This document shows, piece by piece, positions 33,471-40,951 of a DNA stretch of 40,951 bases. Below the pieces are notes generated by a model. It had not been told where the DNA came from. It worked only from the letters and a program-made list of their open reading frames with translations, and ran no database searches. Each line of letters opens with the position of its first letter. Position 1 is the stretch's first letter. Position numbers and translations under genes: made by a program. The stretch comes from Streptomyces africanus (GTDB lineage Bacteria; Actinomycetota; Actinomycetes; Streptomycetales; Streptomycetaceae). The stretch spans positions 1 to 40,951 of the forward strand of contig NZ_MUKA01000112.1 in NCBI RefSeq assembly GCF_002150735.1, read 5' to 3'.

Positions 33471-34772
33471 ATGAGCACGACTCCTCCACAACAGGCCCTG
33501 ACCGACGACACGCGCTCCGCGGCGGCCGAACACACCGCCGGCGACGGGGCGTTCGGCTGGCTTCGCGCCCTGGGCCCGCGCGGTCGGCGCGCCTTCGCCG
33601 GTGCCTTCGGCGGCTATGCCCTGGACTCGTACGACTACTTCACGCTGCCGCTGAGCATGGTCGCGCTCTCCGCCTACTTCGGGCTGAGCAGCGGCCAGAC
33701 CGGCCTCTTCACGACGGTCACGCTGGTGGTCTCCGCCATCGGCGGCGCCCTCGCGGGCGTCCTCGCGGACCGCATAGGCCGGGTGAAGGCGCTGATGCTC
33801 ACGGTGATCACCTACGCGGTCTTCACCGTCGCCTGCGGCTTCGCGCCCAACTACGAGACCCTGCTGGTCTTCCGCGCCCTCCAGGGCCTCGGTTTCGGCG
33901 GCGAATGGGCGGTCGGCGCGATCCTCGTCGCCGAGTACGCGAGCGCCAGGCACCGGGGCCGCACCCTCGGCGCCATCCAGAGCTCCTGGGCCGTGGGCTG
34001 GGGCCTCGCGGCGATCGTCTACACCGTGGTCTTCACGCTGGCCGGCGACGACCTGGCCTGGCGCATCATGTTCTGGACCGGGGCGCTGCCCGCGCTGCTC
34101 GTCATCTGGGTGCGGCGCAGTGTGCACGACGCGCCCGAGGCGGCAGCCGCTCGTGAACAGAGCGCGGAGAAGGGCTCGTTCACGGCGATCTTCAAGCCGG
34201 ACCTGCTGCGGACGACGATCTTCGCCGGGCTGCTCTCGACCGGCGTCCAGGGCGGCTACTACACGCTGGCCACCTGGGTGCCGACCTACCTCAAGTCCGA
34301 GCGCGACCTGTCGGTCGTCGGCACCGGCGGCTATCTGACGTTCCTGATATCGGGCGCCTTCATCGGCTATCTGACGGGCGGTTACCTCACCGACAAGCTG
34401 GGCCGGCGGCGCAACATCTGGCTCTTCGCCCTGCTGTCGGCGATCTGCATCCTGGCGTACGCGAACATCCCGAGCGGCGCCAACACCCTGCTCCTGGTGC
34501 TCGGTTTCCCGCTCGGATTCTGCATGTCGGCGATCTTCAGCGGCTTCGGCTCCTACCTGAGCGAGCTGTACCCGACGGCGGTGCGCGGCACCGGACAGGG
34601 CTTCACGTACAACACCGGGCGTGCGGTGGGTGCCGTCTTCCCGACGACGGTCGGGTTCCTGGCCGACAGTTGGGGCGTGGGCGGCGCGCTGGTCTTCGGG
34701 GCGATCGGCTACGGCATCGCGGCCCTGGCGCTGCTCGGGCTGCCGGAGACGCGCGGGAAGGAGCTCACATGA
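33471..34772 (+). CDS. MFS transporter (metabolite:proton symporter type)
   Basis: A 433-residue transporter with about 12 membrane helices. MFS motif A appears twice ([14 protein letters not shown] and [14 protein letters not shown]), and [21 protein letters not shown] matches the sugar-acid/aromatic-acid/carboxylate symporter branch. The first cytoplasmic loop follows [15 protein letters not shown], a signature of that branch where Asp residues bind protons. It is the first gene of the pxp operon, so 5-oxoproline or a related organic acid is the likely cargo; this is inferred from context only. ATG 33471 has GAGGTG before it. Its stop overlaps the next start (ATGA). Confidence 0.9.
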   Translation: MSTTPPQQALTDDTRSAAAEHTAGDGAFGWLRALGPRGRRAFAGAFGGYALDSYDYFTLPLSMVALSAYFGLSSGQTGLFTTVTLVVSAIGGALAGVLADRIGRVKALMLTVITYAVFTVACGFAPNYETLLVFRALQGLGFGGEWAVGAILVAEYASARHRGRTLGAIQSSWAVGWGLAAIVYTVVFTLAGDDLAWRIMFWTGALPALLVIWVRRSVHDAPEAAAAREQSAEKGSFTAIFKPDLLRTTIFAGLLSTGVQGGYYTLATWVPTYLKSERDLSVVGTGGYLTFLISGAFIGYLTGGYLTDKLGRRRNIWLFALLSAICILAYANIPSGANTLLLVLGFPLGFCMSAIFSGFGSYLSELYPTAVRGTGQGFTYNTGRAVGAVFPTTVGFLADSWGVGGALVFGAIGYGIAALALLGLPETRGKELT

Positions 34773-35602
34773 ACCGCACGAGCACCGAGACCGGGGACCG
34801 TCCCGTCGTCCTCGTCGACGAGCACGCGCGCGCGTGGAGCCCGGAAACGGCCCGGGCCCGCTTCCGGGAGGGCCTGACGGGCCCCACGGCCGGGGTCGCC
34901 GCGGGCCACACCCAGGTCAACCTGATCTCGGTGCCCGCCGACTGGGCCTACGACATGCTGCTGTTCTGCCAGCGCAACCCCAAGCCGTGCCCCGTCCTCG
35001 ACGTCACCGACGCCGGGTCCTGGACCACCGTGCTCGCGGAGGGCGCGGACCTGCGCACCGACCTGCCGCGCTACCGGGTGTGGCGGGACGGCGAGCTGGT
35101 GGACGAGCCGACGGACGTGCGCGCGTACTGGCGGGACGACCTGGTGTCGTTCCTGATCGGGTGCAGCTTCACCTTCGAGTGGGCGCTGAGCGAGGCGGGC
35201 GTGCCGATCCGCCACGTCGAGCAGGGCCGCAACGTCCCGATGTACGTCACCAGCCGTCAGTGCCGTCCGGCGGGACGGCTGCACGGGCCGCTGGTGGTGT
35301 CCATGCGGCCGGTGCCGCCCCCGCACCTGGCGGCGGCGATCCGGGAGAGCAGTCTGCTGCCGGCGGTGCACGGCAGCCCCGTACACTGCGGCGATCCCTC
35401 GGGGCTCGGCATCGACGACCTCGGCCGTCCCGACTTCGGCGACCCGGTGGCCGCCGAGCCGGACGACATCCCGGTGTTCTGGGCCTGCGGAGTGACCCCG
35501 CAGGCGGCCGTGATGGCCTCCCGCCCGCCGTTCGCCCTCACGCACGCCCCCGGGCAGATGTTCCTCACCGACGCCCGCGACGAGCAGTACCGCGTGGCCT
35601 GA
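34769..35602 (+). CDS. DUF1445 / D-glutamate cyclase-like protein
   Basis: A 277-residue cytoplasmic protein of the DUF1445 family (often called 'putative hydro-lyase'). Family blocks are clear: [56 protein letters not shown] and [18 protein letters not shown]. The mammalian relative is a D-glutamate cyclase that makes 5-oxo-D-proline, and DUF1445 genes frequently neighbour pxpABC. Here it is coupled to the transporter by an ATGA overlap and precedes pxpA by 18 bp, so a role in D-glutamate/5-oxoproline conversion fits. The reaction of bacterial members is less certain, so no symbol is given. Confidence 0.88.
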   Translation: MNRTSTETGDRPVVLVDEHARAWSPETARARFREGLTGPTAGVAAGHTQVNLISVPADWAYDMLLFCQRNPKPCPVLDVTDAGSWTTVLAEGADLRTDLPRYRVWRDGELVDEPTDVRAYWRDDLVSFLIGCSFTFEWALSEAGVPIRHVEQGRNVPMYVTSRQCRPAGRLHGPLVVSMRPVPPPHLAAAIRESSLLPAVHGSPVHCGDPSGLGIDDLGRPDFGDPVAAEPDDIPVFWACGVTPQAAVMASRPPFALTHAPGQMFLTDARDEQYRVA

Positions 35603-35620
35603 CAGGAGACCCGACTCGCT

Positions 35621-36379
35621 ATGACCTCCATCGACCTCAACGCCGACCTCGGCGAGGGCTTCGGCCGCTGGCGGCTCACCGACGACGAACGCCTGCTGTC
35701 GGTCGTCACCAGCGCCAACGTGGCGTGCGGCTTCCACGCCGGGGACCCGGCCACCATGCGCCGGGTGTGCGAGCTGGCGGTCGAGCGCGGCGTCCGGATC
35801 GGCGCCCAGGTGTCCTACCGGGACCTGGCCGGCTTCGGGCGGCGCGCGATGGACGTGCCGCCCGCCGAGCTGGCGGCCGAGGTGGCCTACCAGATCGGCG
35901 CCCTGGAGGTCTTCGCCCGCGCGGCGGGTGGCCGCGTGGCCTACGTGAAACCGCACGGCGCGCTCTACAACCGCGTCGTGCACGACGCGGAGCAGGCCGG
36001 CGCGGTCGTCGGCGGCGTGCTCCTCGCGGACGCCTCGATGCCGGTGCTGGGCCTGCCCGGCTCGCGCCTGCTGGAGCTGGCCGGGAAGGCCGGACTCCCG
36101 GTCGTCACGGAGGCGTTCGCGGACCGGGCGTACACCGACGCCGGCACGCTCGTGCCGCGCACCCTGGAGGGCGCCGTGGTCACCGACCCCGACACCGTCG
36201 TGGAACGGTCGCTCGGCCTGGCCCGCTCCGGCGAGGTCGTCTCCCACTCGGGAACCCGGATCGAGGTACGCGCGCGTTCCCTGTGCCTGCACGGCGACAC
36301 ACCCGGCGCGGTGGAGCTGGCCCGCCGCGTACGGGAGCGGCTGGAGGCGTCGGGCGTCCGGGTGGAGGCCTTCGCATGA
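35621..36379 (+). CDS. pxpA: 5-oxoprolinase subunit PxpA (LamB/YcsF family)
   Basis: A 252-residue subunit of the prokaryotic ATP-dependent 5-oxoprolinase. All LamB/YcsF blocks are present: DLNADLGEGFGRW, VTSANVACGFHAGDPATMRR, YVKPHGALYNRV, and EAFADRAYTDAGTLVPR. PxpA works with PxpB and PxpC to open 5-oxo-L-proline to L-glutamate. AGGAG lies somewhat far (about 14 nt) upstream of ATG 35621, which may lower translation. The stop overlaps the pxpB start (ATGA). Confidence 0.95.
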   Translation: MTSIDLNADLGEGFGRWRLTDDERLLSVVTSANVACGFHAGDPATMRRVCELAVERGVRIGAQVSYRDLAGFGRRAMDVPPAELAAEVAYQIGALEVFARAAGGRVAYVKPHGALYNRVVHDAEQAGAVVGGVLLADASMPVLGLPGSRLLELAGKAGLPVVTEAFADRAYTDAGTLVPRTLEGAVVTDPDTVVERSLGLARSGEVVSHSGTRIEVRARSLCLHGDTPGAVELARRVRERLEASGVRVEAFA

Positions 36380-37002
36380 AGGTCCTGCCGGTCGGCGAGG
36401 ACGCCCTGCTCGTCGAGGTCTCCTCGGGCGACGAGGCCCACGCCCTGCACGCGGAGCTGCTGCGCCGCCGCGCGGAGGGCGCGCTGTCGGCCCGCGAGAT
36501 CGTGCCCGCGGCCCGCACGGTCCTCCTCGACGGCCTCGACGCCCCCGCCCGGGTGGCCGCCGAACTGACCGCCGCCGAGCTGCCGCCCGCTCCCCCACGC
36601 GCGCGTGCCGTGGTCGAGCTCCCGGTGCGCTACGACGGCCCGGACCTGGCCGATGTCGCCGCGCACTGGGGCGTGCCGGAGCGGGAGGTCGCCCGCCTCC
36701 ACGCGGGGACGGAGTTCCGGGTCGCCTTCTGCGGCTTCGCCCCCGGCTTCGGCTATCTCACCGGCCTGCCCCCGCGCTACGACGTCCCGCGCCGGGCCAC
36801 CCCGCGCACGGCCGTCCCGGCCGGTTCGGTTGCGCTGGCGGGCCCGTACACGGGCGTGTACCCGCGCTCGTCGCCGGGCGGCTGGCAGCTGATCGGCACG
36901 ACGGACGCCGTCCTGTGGGACCACGCGCGCGTGCCGGCCGCGCTGCTGTCGCCGGGCACGCGGGTGCGGTTCGTCCCCGTCGAGCCGGTGGGGCACCCGT
37001 GA
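36376..37002 (+). CDS. pxpB: 5-oxoprolinase subunit PxpB (KipI-like)
   Basis: A 208-residue subunit. The C-terminal cyclophilin-like half carries the family blocks FCGFAPGFGYLTGLP, TPRTAVPAGSVALAGPYTGV and YPRSSPGGWQLIGTT. In Bacillus the related KipI inhibits sporulation kinase KinA, but in this operon the metabolic role with PxpA and PxpC is the natural reading. It overlaps pxpA and pxpC by 4 bp each (ATGA, GTGA), so the three subunits are translated together. Confidence 0.94.
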   Translation: MKVLPVGEDALLVEVSSGDEAHALHAELLRRRAEGALSAREIVPAARTVLLDGLDAPARVAAELTAAELPPAPPRARAVVELPVRYDGPDLADVAAHWGVPEREVARLHAGTEFRVAFCGFAPGFGYLTGLPPRYDVPRRATPRTAVPAGSVALAGPYTGVYPRSSPGGWQLIGTTDAVLWDHARVPAALLSPGTRVRFVPVEPVGHP

Positions 37003-37868
37003 CCGACCGCGCGCTCGCCGTCGTCCGGGCCGGGGCCCTGACCACCGTGCAGGACCTGGGACGCCCCGGGCACGCCCACCTCGGTGTGCCCCGCTCCGGG
37101 GCCCTGGACCGGCCCGCGGCGGACCTCGTCAACCGACTGACGGGCAATCCGCCCGAGACGGCCGTGCTGGAGACGACCGTCAACGGCTGCACCGTACGCC
37201 CCCGTTCCACCGTCACCGTGGCCGTGGCGGGCGCGCCCTGCCGGGTCGCGGTGGACGGACGGCCCGTCGCCTGGGGGGCGCCGGTGCGCGTGCCCGCCGG
37301 GGCGCTGCTGGACGTCGGGCCTGCCGTGTCGGGCCTGCGCAGCTACGTGGGCGTCTGCGGGGGCATCACCGTCGAGCCGGTACTCGGCAGCCGCTCGACG
37401 GACCTCCTGTCAGGGCTCGGGCCGCCCCCTCTCACGGACGGCACGGTGCTGCCCCTGGGCCGTCCCTCGGGCGTCCACGCGCGCGTGGATGTCGCCCCGC
37501 AGCCGGCGCCACCGGCCGAGCTGGTCCTGCGGGTGACACTCGGCCCGCGCGACCGCTGGTTCACGCCGGAGGCCGTACGCACCTTCGTCTCTCGTCCCTA
37601 CCGGGTGTCCCCCGCGAGCAACCGCATCGGGCTGCGCACGGAGGGGGCCGCCCTGGAGCGGGCCAGGCCCGGGGAACTCCCCAGCGAGGGCATGGTGCTG
37701 GGCGCCGTCCAGGTGCCGCCCGACGGCAGGCCGGTGGTGTTCCTCGCCGACCACCCGACCACCGGGGGCTATCCGGTGATCGCGGTGGTCCGCGCCGCCG
37801 ACCTGGCGGCCGCCGCCCAGGCGGTTCCGGGCACGCCGGTCCGCTTCACGGCCGTACGGCGCCGCTGA
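36999..37868 (+). CDS. pxpC: 5-oxoprolinase subunit PxpC (KipA-like)
   Basis: A 289-residue subunit, sometimes labelled biotin-dependent carboxyltransferase or allophanate hydrolase-like. Blocks: TTVQDLGRPGHAHLGVPRSG, RSYVGVCGGITVEPVLGSRS, and VFLADHPTTGGYPVIAVV. The third matches the family end-domain. Together with PxpA and PxpB it completes the 5-oxoprolinase. GTG 36999 overlaps the pxpB stop. No hairpin terminator is obvious after the stop; the convergent SGNH gene ends 67 bp away behind a small duplication. Confidence 0.94.
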   Translation: MTDRALAVVRAGALTTVQDLGRPGHAHLGVPRSGALDRPAADLVNRLTGNPPETAVLETTVNGCTVRPRSTVTVAVAGAPCRVAVDGRPVAWGAPVRVPAGALLDVGPAVSGLRSYVGVCGGITVEPVLGSRSTDLLSGLGPPPLTDGTVLPLGRPSGVHARVDVAPQPAPPAELVLRVTLGPRDRWFTPEAVRTFVSRPYRVSPASNRIGLRTEGAALERARPGELPSEGMVLGAVQVPPDGRPVVFLADHPTTGGYPVIAVVRAADLAAAAQAVPGTPVRFTAVRRR

Positions 37869-37900
37869 ACCGGCCGGACCACGTCGTCGCCACCGCCCCG

Positions 37901-37970
37901 TCAGGCCGCGTCCGGCTGGTCCGCCACCGAATCTGTCAGGCCGCGTCCGGCTGGTCCCCCACCGACAGGG
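37901..37970. repeat. 35-bp tandem duplication at the 3' end of the SGNH gene
   Basis: Two copies of a 30-bp segment (37901-37930 and 37936-37965) differ at one base and repeat with a 35-bp period. On the minus strand each copy encodes an Asp-Gln-Pro-Asp-Ala-Ala-stop tail. The copy at 37936 is the real gene end; the one at 37901 is now untranslated. This looks like a recent slippage duplication. Confidence 0.9.
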
Positions 37971-38826
37971 CGGCCAGCGCGGCGGACACGGCCGCTGAGG
38001 CCCGCAGGTCGAGCCGGGCGCTCGTGCCCCGGGCGCGGTGCCGGAGCTCGTCGGCGGCGAGCGTCAGGAGCTGGGGCAGCAGGTCGGTGCACCGGCGGGT
38101 CACCCAGCCGGTGCCCGCCGTGGCCAGCCACCACAGGCTCGCCGCCCTGGTCGGCACGGGGGACTCGGGCTCGGGCGAGGGCGCGGGCCCCGTCGCGAGG
38201 CCGTGTTCCGCGAGCAGCGCGTGGAAACGCAGGGCCAGCTGCCGGTGCCCGCGCTCTCCGGGGTGCAGCCGGTCCGCGCTCCACAGGGCACGCTCCGTGA
38301 TCCAGTCGCCCTCGCACGCGTGCAGGTGCACAGCCCCGTACCGGTCGGACAGGGCATGGACGACCGCGTTCACGGCCCGTTGCCGCCGGGCCAGCGGGTG
38401 GGCCAGTACCCCCGGCAGCCCGAGCATCGTGCCCGGGTCGGGCAGACAGGCGGTGAGCAGGACCGCGCCCTGCCCGGTGAAGGCCGCGTACACCTGGTCG
38501 AGCCGGGCCGCCACGGCCTGGATGTCAAAGGTGCAGCGCAGGGTGTCGTTGACGCCGATGACGACGGACACGAGGTGGGGCCGCAGCTCCAACGCGGCAG
38601 ACAACTGCCGCTCCAGCACGTCCCGGGTCTGCGCCCCGCTCACCGCGAGGTTGGTGAACCGGACGGGTCCCTCGAGGAACCCCGCGGGCCCCTCGGCGAG
38701 CCCGTCCGCGAGCAGCGCGGCCCAGCCGCGCCACGCCCCGTCGCCGACGGGATCCCCCACCCCCTCGGTCAGCGAGTCACCGAGGGCCACGAACCTCACA
38801 GGCCCCTCGAACCGCGGGGGTCTCAT
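37936..38826 (-). CDS. SGNH/GDSL-family hydrolase
   Basis: A 296-residue esterase-like protein without a signal peptide. Block I is VALGDSLTEGVGDP with the nucleophile Ser about residue 18; block III is VVIGVNDTL; block V with the catalytic Asp and His is SADRLHPGERGHRQLA. The C-terminal 80 residues (after about 215) are an extension with charged and Ala-rich helices not needed for the fold. Its ATG overlaps the stop of the glycosyltransferase gene (ATGA), so the two are co-translated. An acyl-ester or carbohydrate-ester substrate made by the glycosyltransferases is plausible but unproven. Confidence 0.9.
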   Translation of the reverse strand: MRPPRFEGPVRFVALGDSLTEGVGDPVGDGAWRGWAALLADGLAEGPAGFLEGPVRFTNLAVSGAQTRDVLERQLSAALELRPHLVSVVIGVNDTLRCTFDIQAVAARLDQVYAAFTGQGAVLLTACLPDPGTMLGLPGVLAHPLARRQRAVNAVVHALSDRYGAVHLHACEGDWITERALWSADRLHPGERGHRQLALRFHALLAEHGLATGPAPSPEPESPVPTRAASLWWLATAGTGWVTRRCTDLLPQLLTLAADELRHRARGTSARLDLRASAAVSAALAALSVGDQPDAA

Positions 38827-40025
38827 GCCACGCTCCCGGGCACGAAGGGCTGAACCGGACGCACAGGGACAGCCGCGTCGTGCGCGGCGAGGAACGCGTC
38901 GACCGCCGCGTCCCACCCGAAGCACTCCGCACGCGCGCGTGCCCGCTCGCGCCGGTCCGCCTCCCGGCGTTCCAGCAGCAGGTCCACGGCGTCCGCGAAG
39001 GCCTCCCCGTGGTCCCCCGCGACGGCCCCGGCGGAGCCGATCACCTCCGACAGCGCGGACGACGCGCTCGCCACCACGGGCGTGCCGCACGCCATGGCCT
39101 CCAACGCGGCGAGCCCGAACGTCTCGGCGGGCCCCGGCGCGAGGGCCACGTCGGCGGAGGCCTGGAGCGCGCCGAGCAGCCCCCGGTCGGAGACGTGCCC
39201 GAGGAAGGTGACCGGCAGGCCGCTCTCGCGCGCCCGCTGTTCGAGCCGGGCGCGCAGCGGCCCGTCCCCGGCCACCACCAGCACCGCCCGGCGCCCGCGC
39301 CGCCGCAGCGCCTCCAGGGCGTCCAGCGCCGTGCCGGGCCGCTTCTCCACGGACAGCCGCGAGCACATCACCAGCAGCGTCTCGTCCACGCGCGCGTGCC
39401 GCGCCCGCAGCTCCGGGTCGCGCAGCGCGGGGTGCCGCTGCGCCAGGTCGACGCCCAGCGGGGCGCGCACGACGTTGCGTGCCCCGATCCGCACGAACTC
39501 CCGCTCGGCGAACTCGGTGGTACACACCACGCGCGCGTACGTGTGGGCCGTACGGACGTTGAGGGCGTCGGCGGCCCGCCGGGCGGCCCCCTCGGGCAGG
39601 CCCCACGTGCGCAGCACCCCGTCGGCGGTCTCGTGGGAGACCATCACGGCCGGGATCCGGGCGCGCCGCGCCCACTTGCCGGTCCACCTGAGGGTCGTAC
39701 GGTCGGACACCTCCAGCCGGTCCGGCGCGAGCTCCTCCAGGAGCCGGGCCACCCGCCGCTTGTCGGTGAGCACGCGGTAGCCGCCGGTGCCGGGCAGCAG
39801 CGGCCCGGGGAGGGTGATCACCCGACCTTGCTCGGTCTCCCGGTCGCTCATCCGCTCGCCGGGGACCACGAGGACGGGTTCGTGCCCCGCCGCCTTGAAG
39901 CCCTTGCCGAGTTCGCGCAGGGCGGTGCGCAGACCGCCGGACGCGGGCGCGACGAAGTTGGCGAGCCGCACGATCCGCAGCGACTGACGGCTGCGGCCAC
40001 TGTCAGCAGGACGCGAGGCGCTCAT
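38823..40025 (-). CDS. GT4-family glycosyltransferase
   Basis: A 400-residue GT-B fold enzyme. The N-domain has the glycine loop FVAPASGGLRTALRELGKGF. The C-domain has VMCSRLSVEKRPGTALDALE, VVAGDGPLRARLE, VTFLGHVSDRGLLGALQASA and the E-x7-E motif in AETFGLAALEAMACGTPVVA. It should be a retaining transferase using a nucleotide-activated sugar. The acceptor is unknown; lipid or mannoside acceptors are common in this branch. Its start overlaps the stop of the preceding glycosyltransferase gene, and its stop overlaps the SGNH start. Confidence 0.92.
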   Translation of the reverse strand: MSASRPADSGRSRQSLRIVRLANFVAPASGGLRTALRELGKGFKAAGHEPVLVVPGERMSDRETEQGRVITLPGPLLPGTGGYRVLTDKRRVARLLEELAPDRLEVSDRTTLRWTGKWARRARIPAVMVSHETADGVLRTWGLPEGAARRAADALNVRTAHTYARVVCTTEFAEREFVRIGARNVVRAPLGVDLAQRHPALRDPELRARHARVDETLLVMCSRLSVEKRPGTALDALEALRRRGRRAVLVVAGDGPLRARLEQRARESGLPVTFLGHVSDRGLLGALQASADVALAPGPAETFGLAALEAMACGTPVVASASSALSEVIGSAGAVAGDHGEAFADAVDLLLERREADRRERARARAECFGWDAAVDAFLAAHDAAVPVRPVQPFVPGSVA

Positions 40026-40951
40026 GCCGCCACCGCCGTCCTGCGCCCGGCGAGCACGTGCGCGTAGTGCCCGATCAGCTGGTCCCCGACGGCCGCCCAG
40101 GTGCGGCCCTCCACGGTGGCGCGCCCGGCGGCGCCGAAGGCGGCCCGCAGTCCGGCGTCGGCGGCCAGGGCCCGCACCGCGTCCCGTACGGCGGACGCGT
40201 CACGCGGCGGCACCAGCAGGCCCGTGCGCCCGTGGGCGACCAGGTCCAGCGGCCCGCCCGCGGCGGGTGCCACGACGGGCAGGCCGCTGGCCATGGCCTC
40301 CTGCACGGTCTGGCAGAAGGTCTCGAAGGGACCCGTGTGCACGAAGGCGTCCAGCGAGGCGAAGACCCGGGCCAGATCGTCGCCGGTGCGGCGGCCGAGG
40401 AAGACCGCGCCGGGCAGTACCTGTTCCAGGCCGGGCCGGCTCGGGCCGTCGCCGACGACCACGACCCGGACGCCCTCCAGGCCGCAGGCCCCGGCGAGGA
40501 GTTCGACCTGCTTCTCGGGGGCGAGCCGGCCGACGTAGCCGACGATCAGCTCACCGTTCGGGGCGAGTTCGCGGCGCAGGGCCTCGTCGCGGCGGTCGGG
40601 CCGGAAACGTTCGGTGTCGACGCCGCGCGGCCACAGCTCGACCCGGGGCACTCCGTGCGTCGTGAGGTCGCGCAGGGCCGCGCTGGACGGGGCGAGGGTG
40701 AGGTCGGCGGCGCCGTGCACGGAGCGGATGCGCCGCCAGGCGGCGGCTTCCCCGGCACCCATGTACGTACGGGCGTATCCGGCCAGGTCGGTCTGGTAGA
40801 CGGCGACGGCGGGGATGCCCAGGCGGGCGGCGACGGCCATGCCGCGCACGCCGAGGACGAAGGGGCTGGCGAGGTGGACGACATCGGCGCGGTGCTCGGC
40901 GAGGGTGGCGGCCAGGCGGCGGCTGGGGAGGGCGACGCGGACCTGGGAGTC
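40022..40951 (-). CDS. GT4-family glycosyltransferase, N terminus beyond the right edge
   Basis: At least 309 residues, open to the window edge. The visible part starts within the N-domain (VRVALPSRRLAATLAEHRAD, DVVHLASPFVLGVRG) and includes RLGIPAVAVYQTDLAGYART, the C-domain VGYVGRLAPEKQVELLAGA, VVVVGDGPSRPGLE, and the E-x7-E motif in GPFETFCQTVQEAMASGLPVVA. The pattern resembles actinobacterial mannosyltransferases of the PimB/MgtA type, suggesting GDP-mannose as donor (inference). The GTG at 40849 is an internal valine, not the start. It is translationally coupled to the next gene by an ATGA overlap. Confidence 0.9.
   Translation of the reverse strand, partial: DSQVRVALPSRRLAATLAEHRADVVHLASPFVLGVRGMAVAARLGIPAVAVYQTDLAGYARTYMGAGEAAAWRRIRSVHGAADLTLAPSSAALRDLTTHGVPRVELWPRGVDTERFRPDRRDEALRRELAPNGELIVGYVGRLAPEKQVELLAGACGLEGVRVVVVGDGPSRPGLEQVLPGAVFLGRRTGDDLARVFASLDAFVHTGPFETFCQTVQEAMASGLPVVAPAAGGPLDLVAHGRTGLLVPPRDASAVRDAVRALAADAGLRAAFGAAGRATVEGRTWAAVGDQLIGHYAHVLAGRRTAVAA

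Larger units (their letters stand above)
36596..39398. repeat. Cluster of five CACGCGCGCGTG palindromes
   Basis: Exact copies of the 12-bp palindrome CACGCGCGCGTG occur at 36596, 36922, 37476, 38930 and 39387 (start positions). Four more are at 5997, 7286, 7832 and 16080, and a 14-bp extended form is at 34823. The copies fall in several genes and on both coding strands; two of the nine are intergenic. Function unknown. Confidence 0.75.

Overview
The window reads as chromosomal DNA of a Streptomyces or a very close relative. The evidence is the very high GC content, many GTG starts, ATGA/GTGA gene overlaps, a crr-ptsI pair behind a near-perfect DasR operator, a 'conservon' (cvnABCD) signalling operon, and at the left edge the characteristic Streptomyces rRNA leader. 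I see no phage genes, insertion sequences, tRNA genes or CRISPR arrays. It is ordinary core-like chromosome with a few unusual arrangements.

Layout. 1-377 (minus): promoter and leader of an rRNA operon whose 16S gene lies just off the left edge. 390-2715 (plus): dre site, then crr (EIIA-Glc) and ptsI (Enzyme I), the general PTS branch. 2786-5822 (minus): an unrecognised protein and an acetoacetyl-CoA synthetase. 6035-8401 (plus): a GH31 alpha-glucosidase. 8403-9802 (minus): a NUDIX hydrolase and a secreted VanX-type D-Ala-D-Ala dipeptidase. 9911-11544 (plus): a DUF35 zinc-ribbon protein coupled to a thiolase-like protein, preceded by a 17-bp palindrome. 11908-13590 (plus): an EAL-CBS-GGDEF protein with degenerate active sites. 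14277-16078 (plus): a collapsed glpF pseudogene followed by an intact glpK.

16166-24367 (minus) is a conservon: CvnA sensor kinase-like protein, CvnB roadblock protein, CvnC DUF742 protein and CvnD GTPase. It is split by a full-length 5-oxoprolinase (HyuA-HyuB fusion) lying between cvnC and cvnD. 24784-25350 (plus) is a small two-helix membrane protein. 25413-32545 (minus) is a three-gene operon for a MukBEF/JetABC-like SMC complex: a probable kleisin, a winged-helix 'kite' protein and a 1545-residue SMC-like ATPase. No JetD/MksG nuclease is alongside, and the Walker B motif has Asn where the catalytic Glu is expected.

32603-37868 is a second 5-oxoproline locus. A FadR-type GntR regulator (minus) is divergent from an overlapping operon (plus) for an MFS transporter, a D-glutamate-cyclase-like protein (DUF1445) and PxpA, PxpB, PxpC. 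A palindrome ATCGT-TGA-ACGAT lies exactly between the -35 and -10 of the operon promoter. The window therefore carries both known types of ATP-dependent 5-oxoprolinase. 37936-40951 (minus) is an overlapping operon of two GT4 glycosyltransferases (the first cut by the right edge) and an SGNH hydrolase.

Most notable: the condensin-like operon without its nuclease, the conservon interrupted by a metabolic enzyme together with the duplicated 5-oxoprolinase capacity, the glpF relic fused at its internal repeat, and nine exact copies of the 12-bp palindrome CACGCGCGCGTG, far more than base composition predicts.
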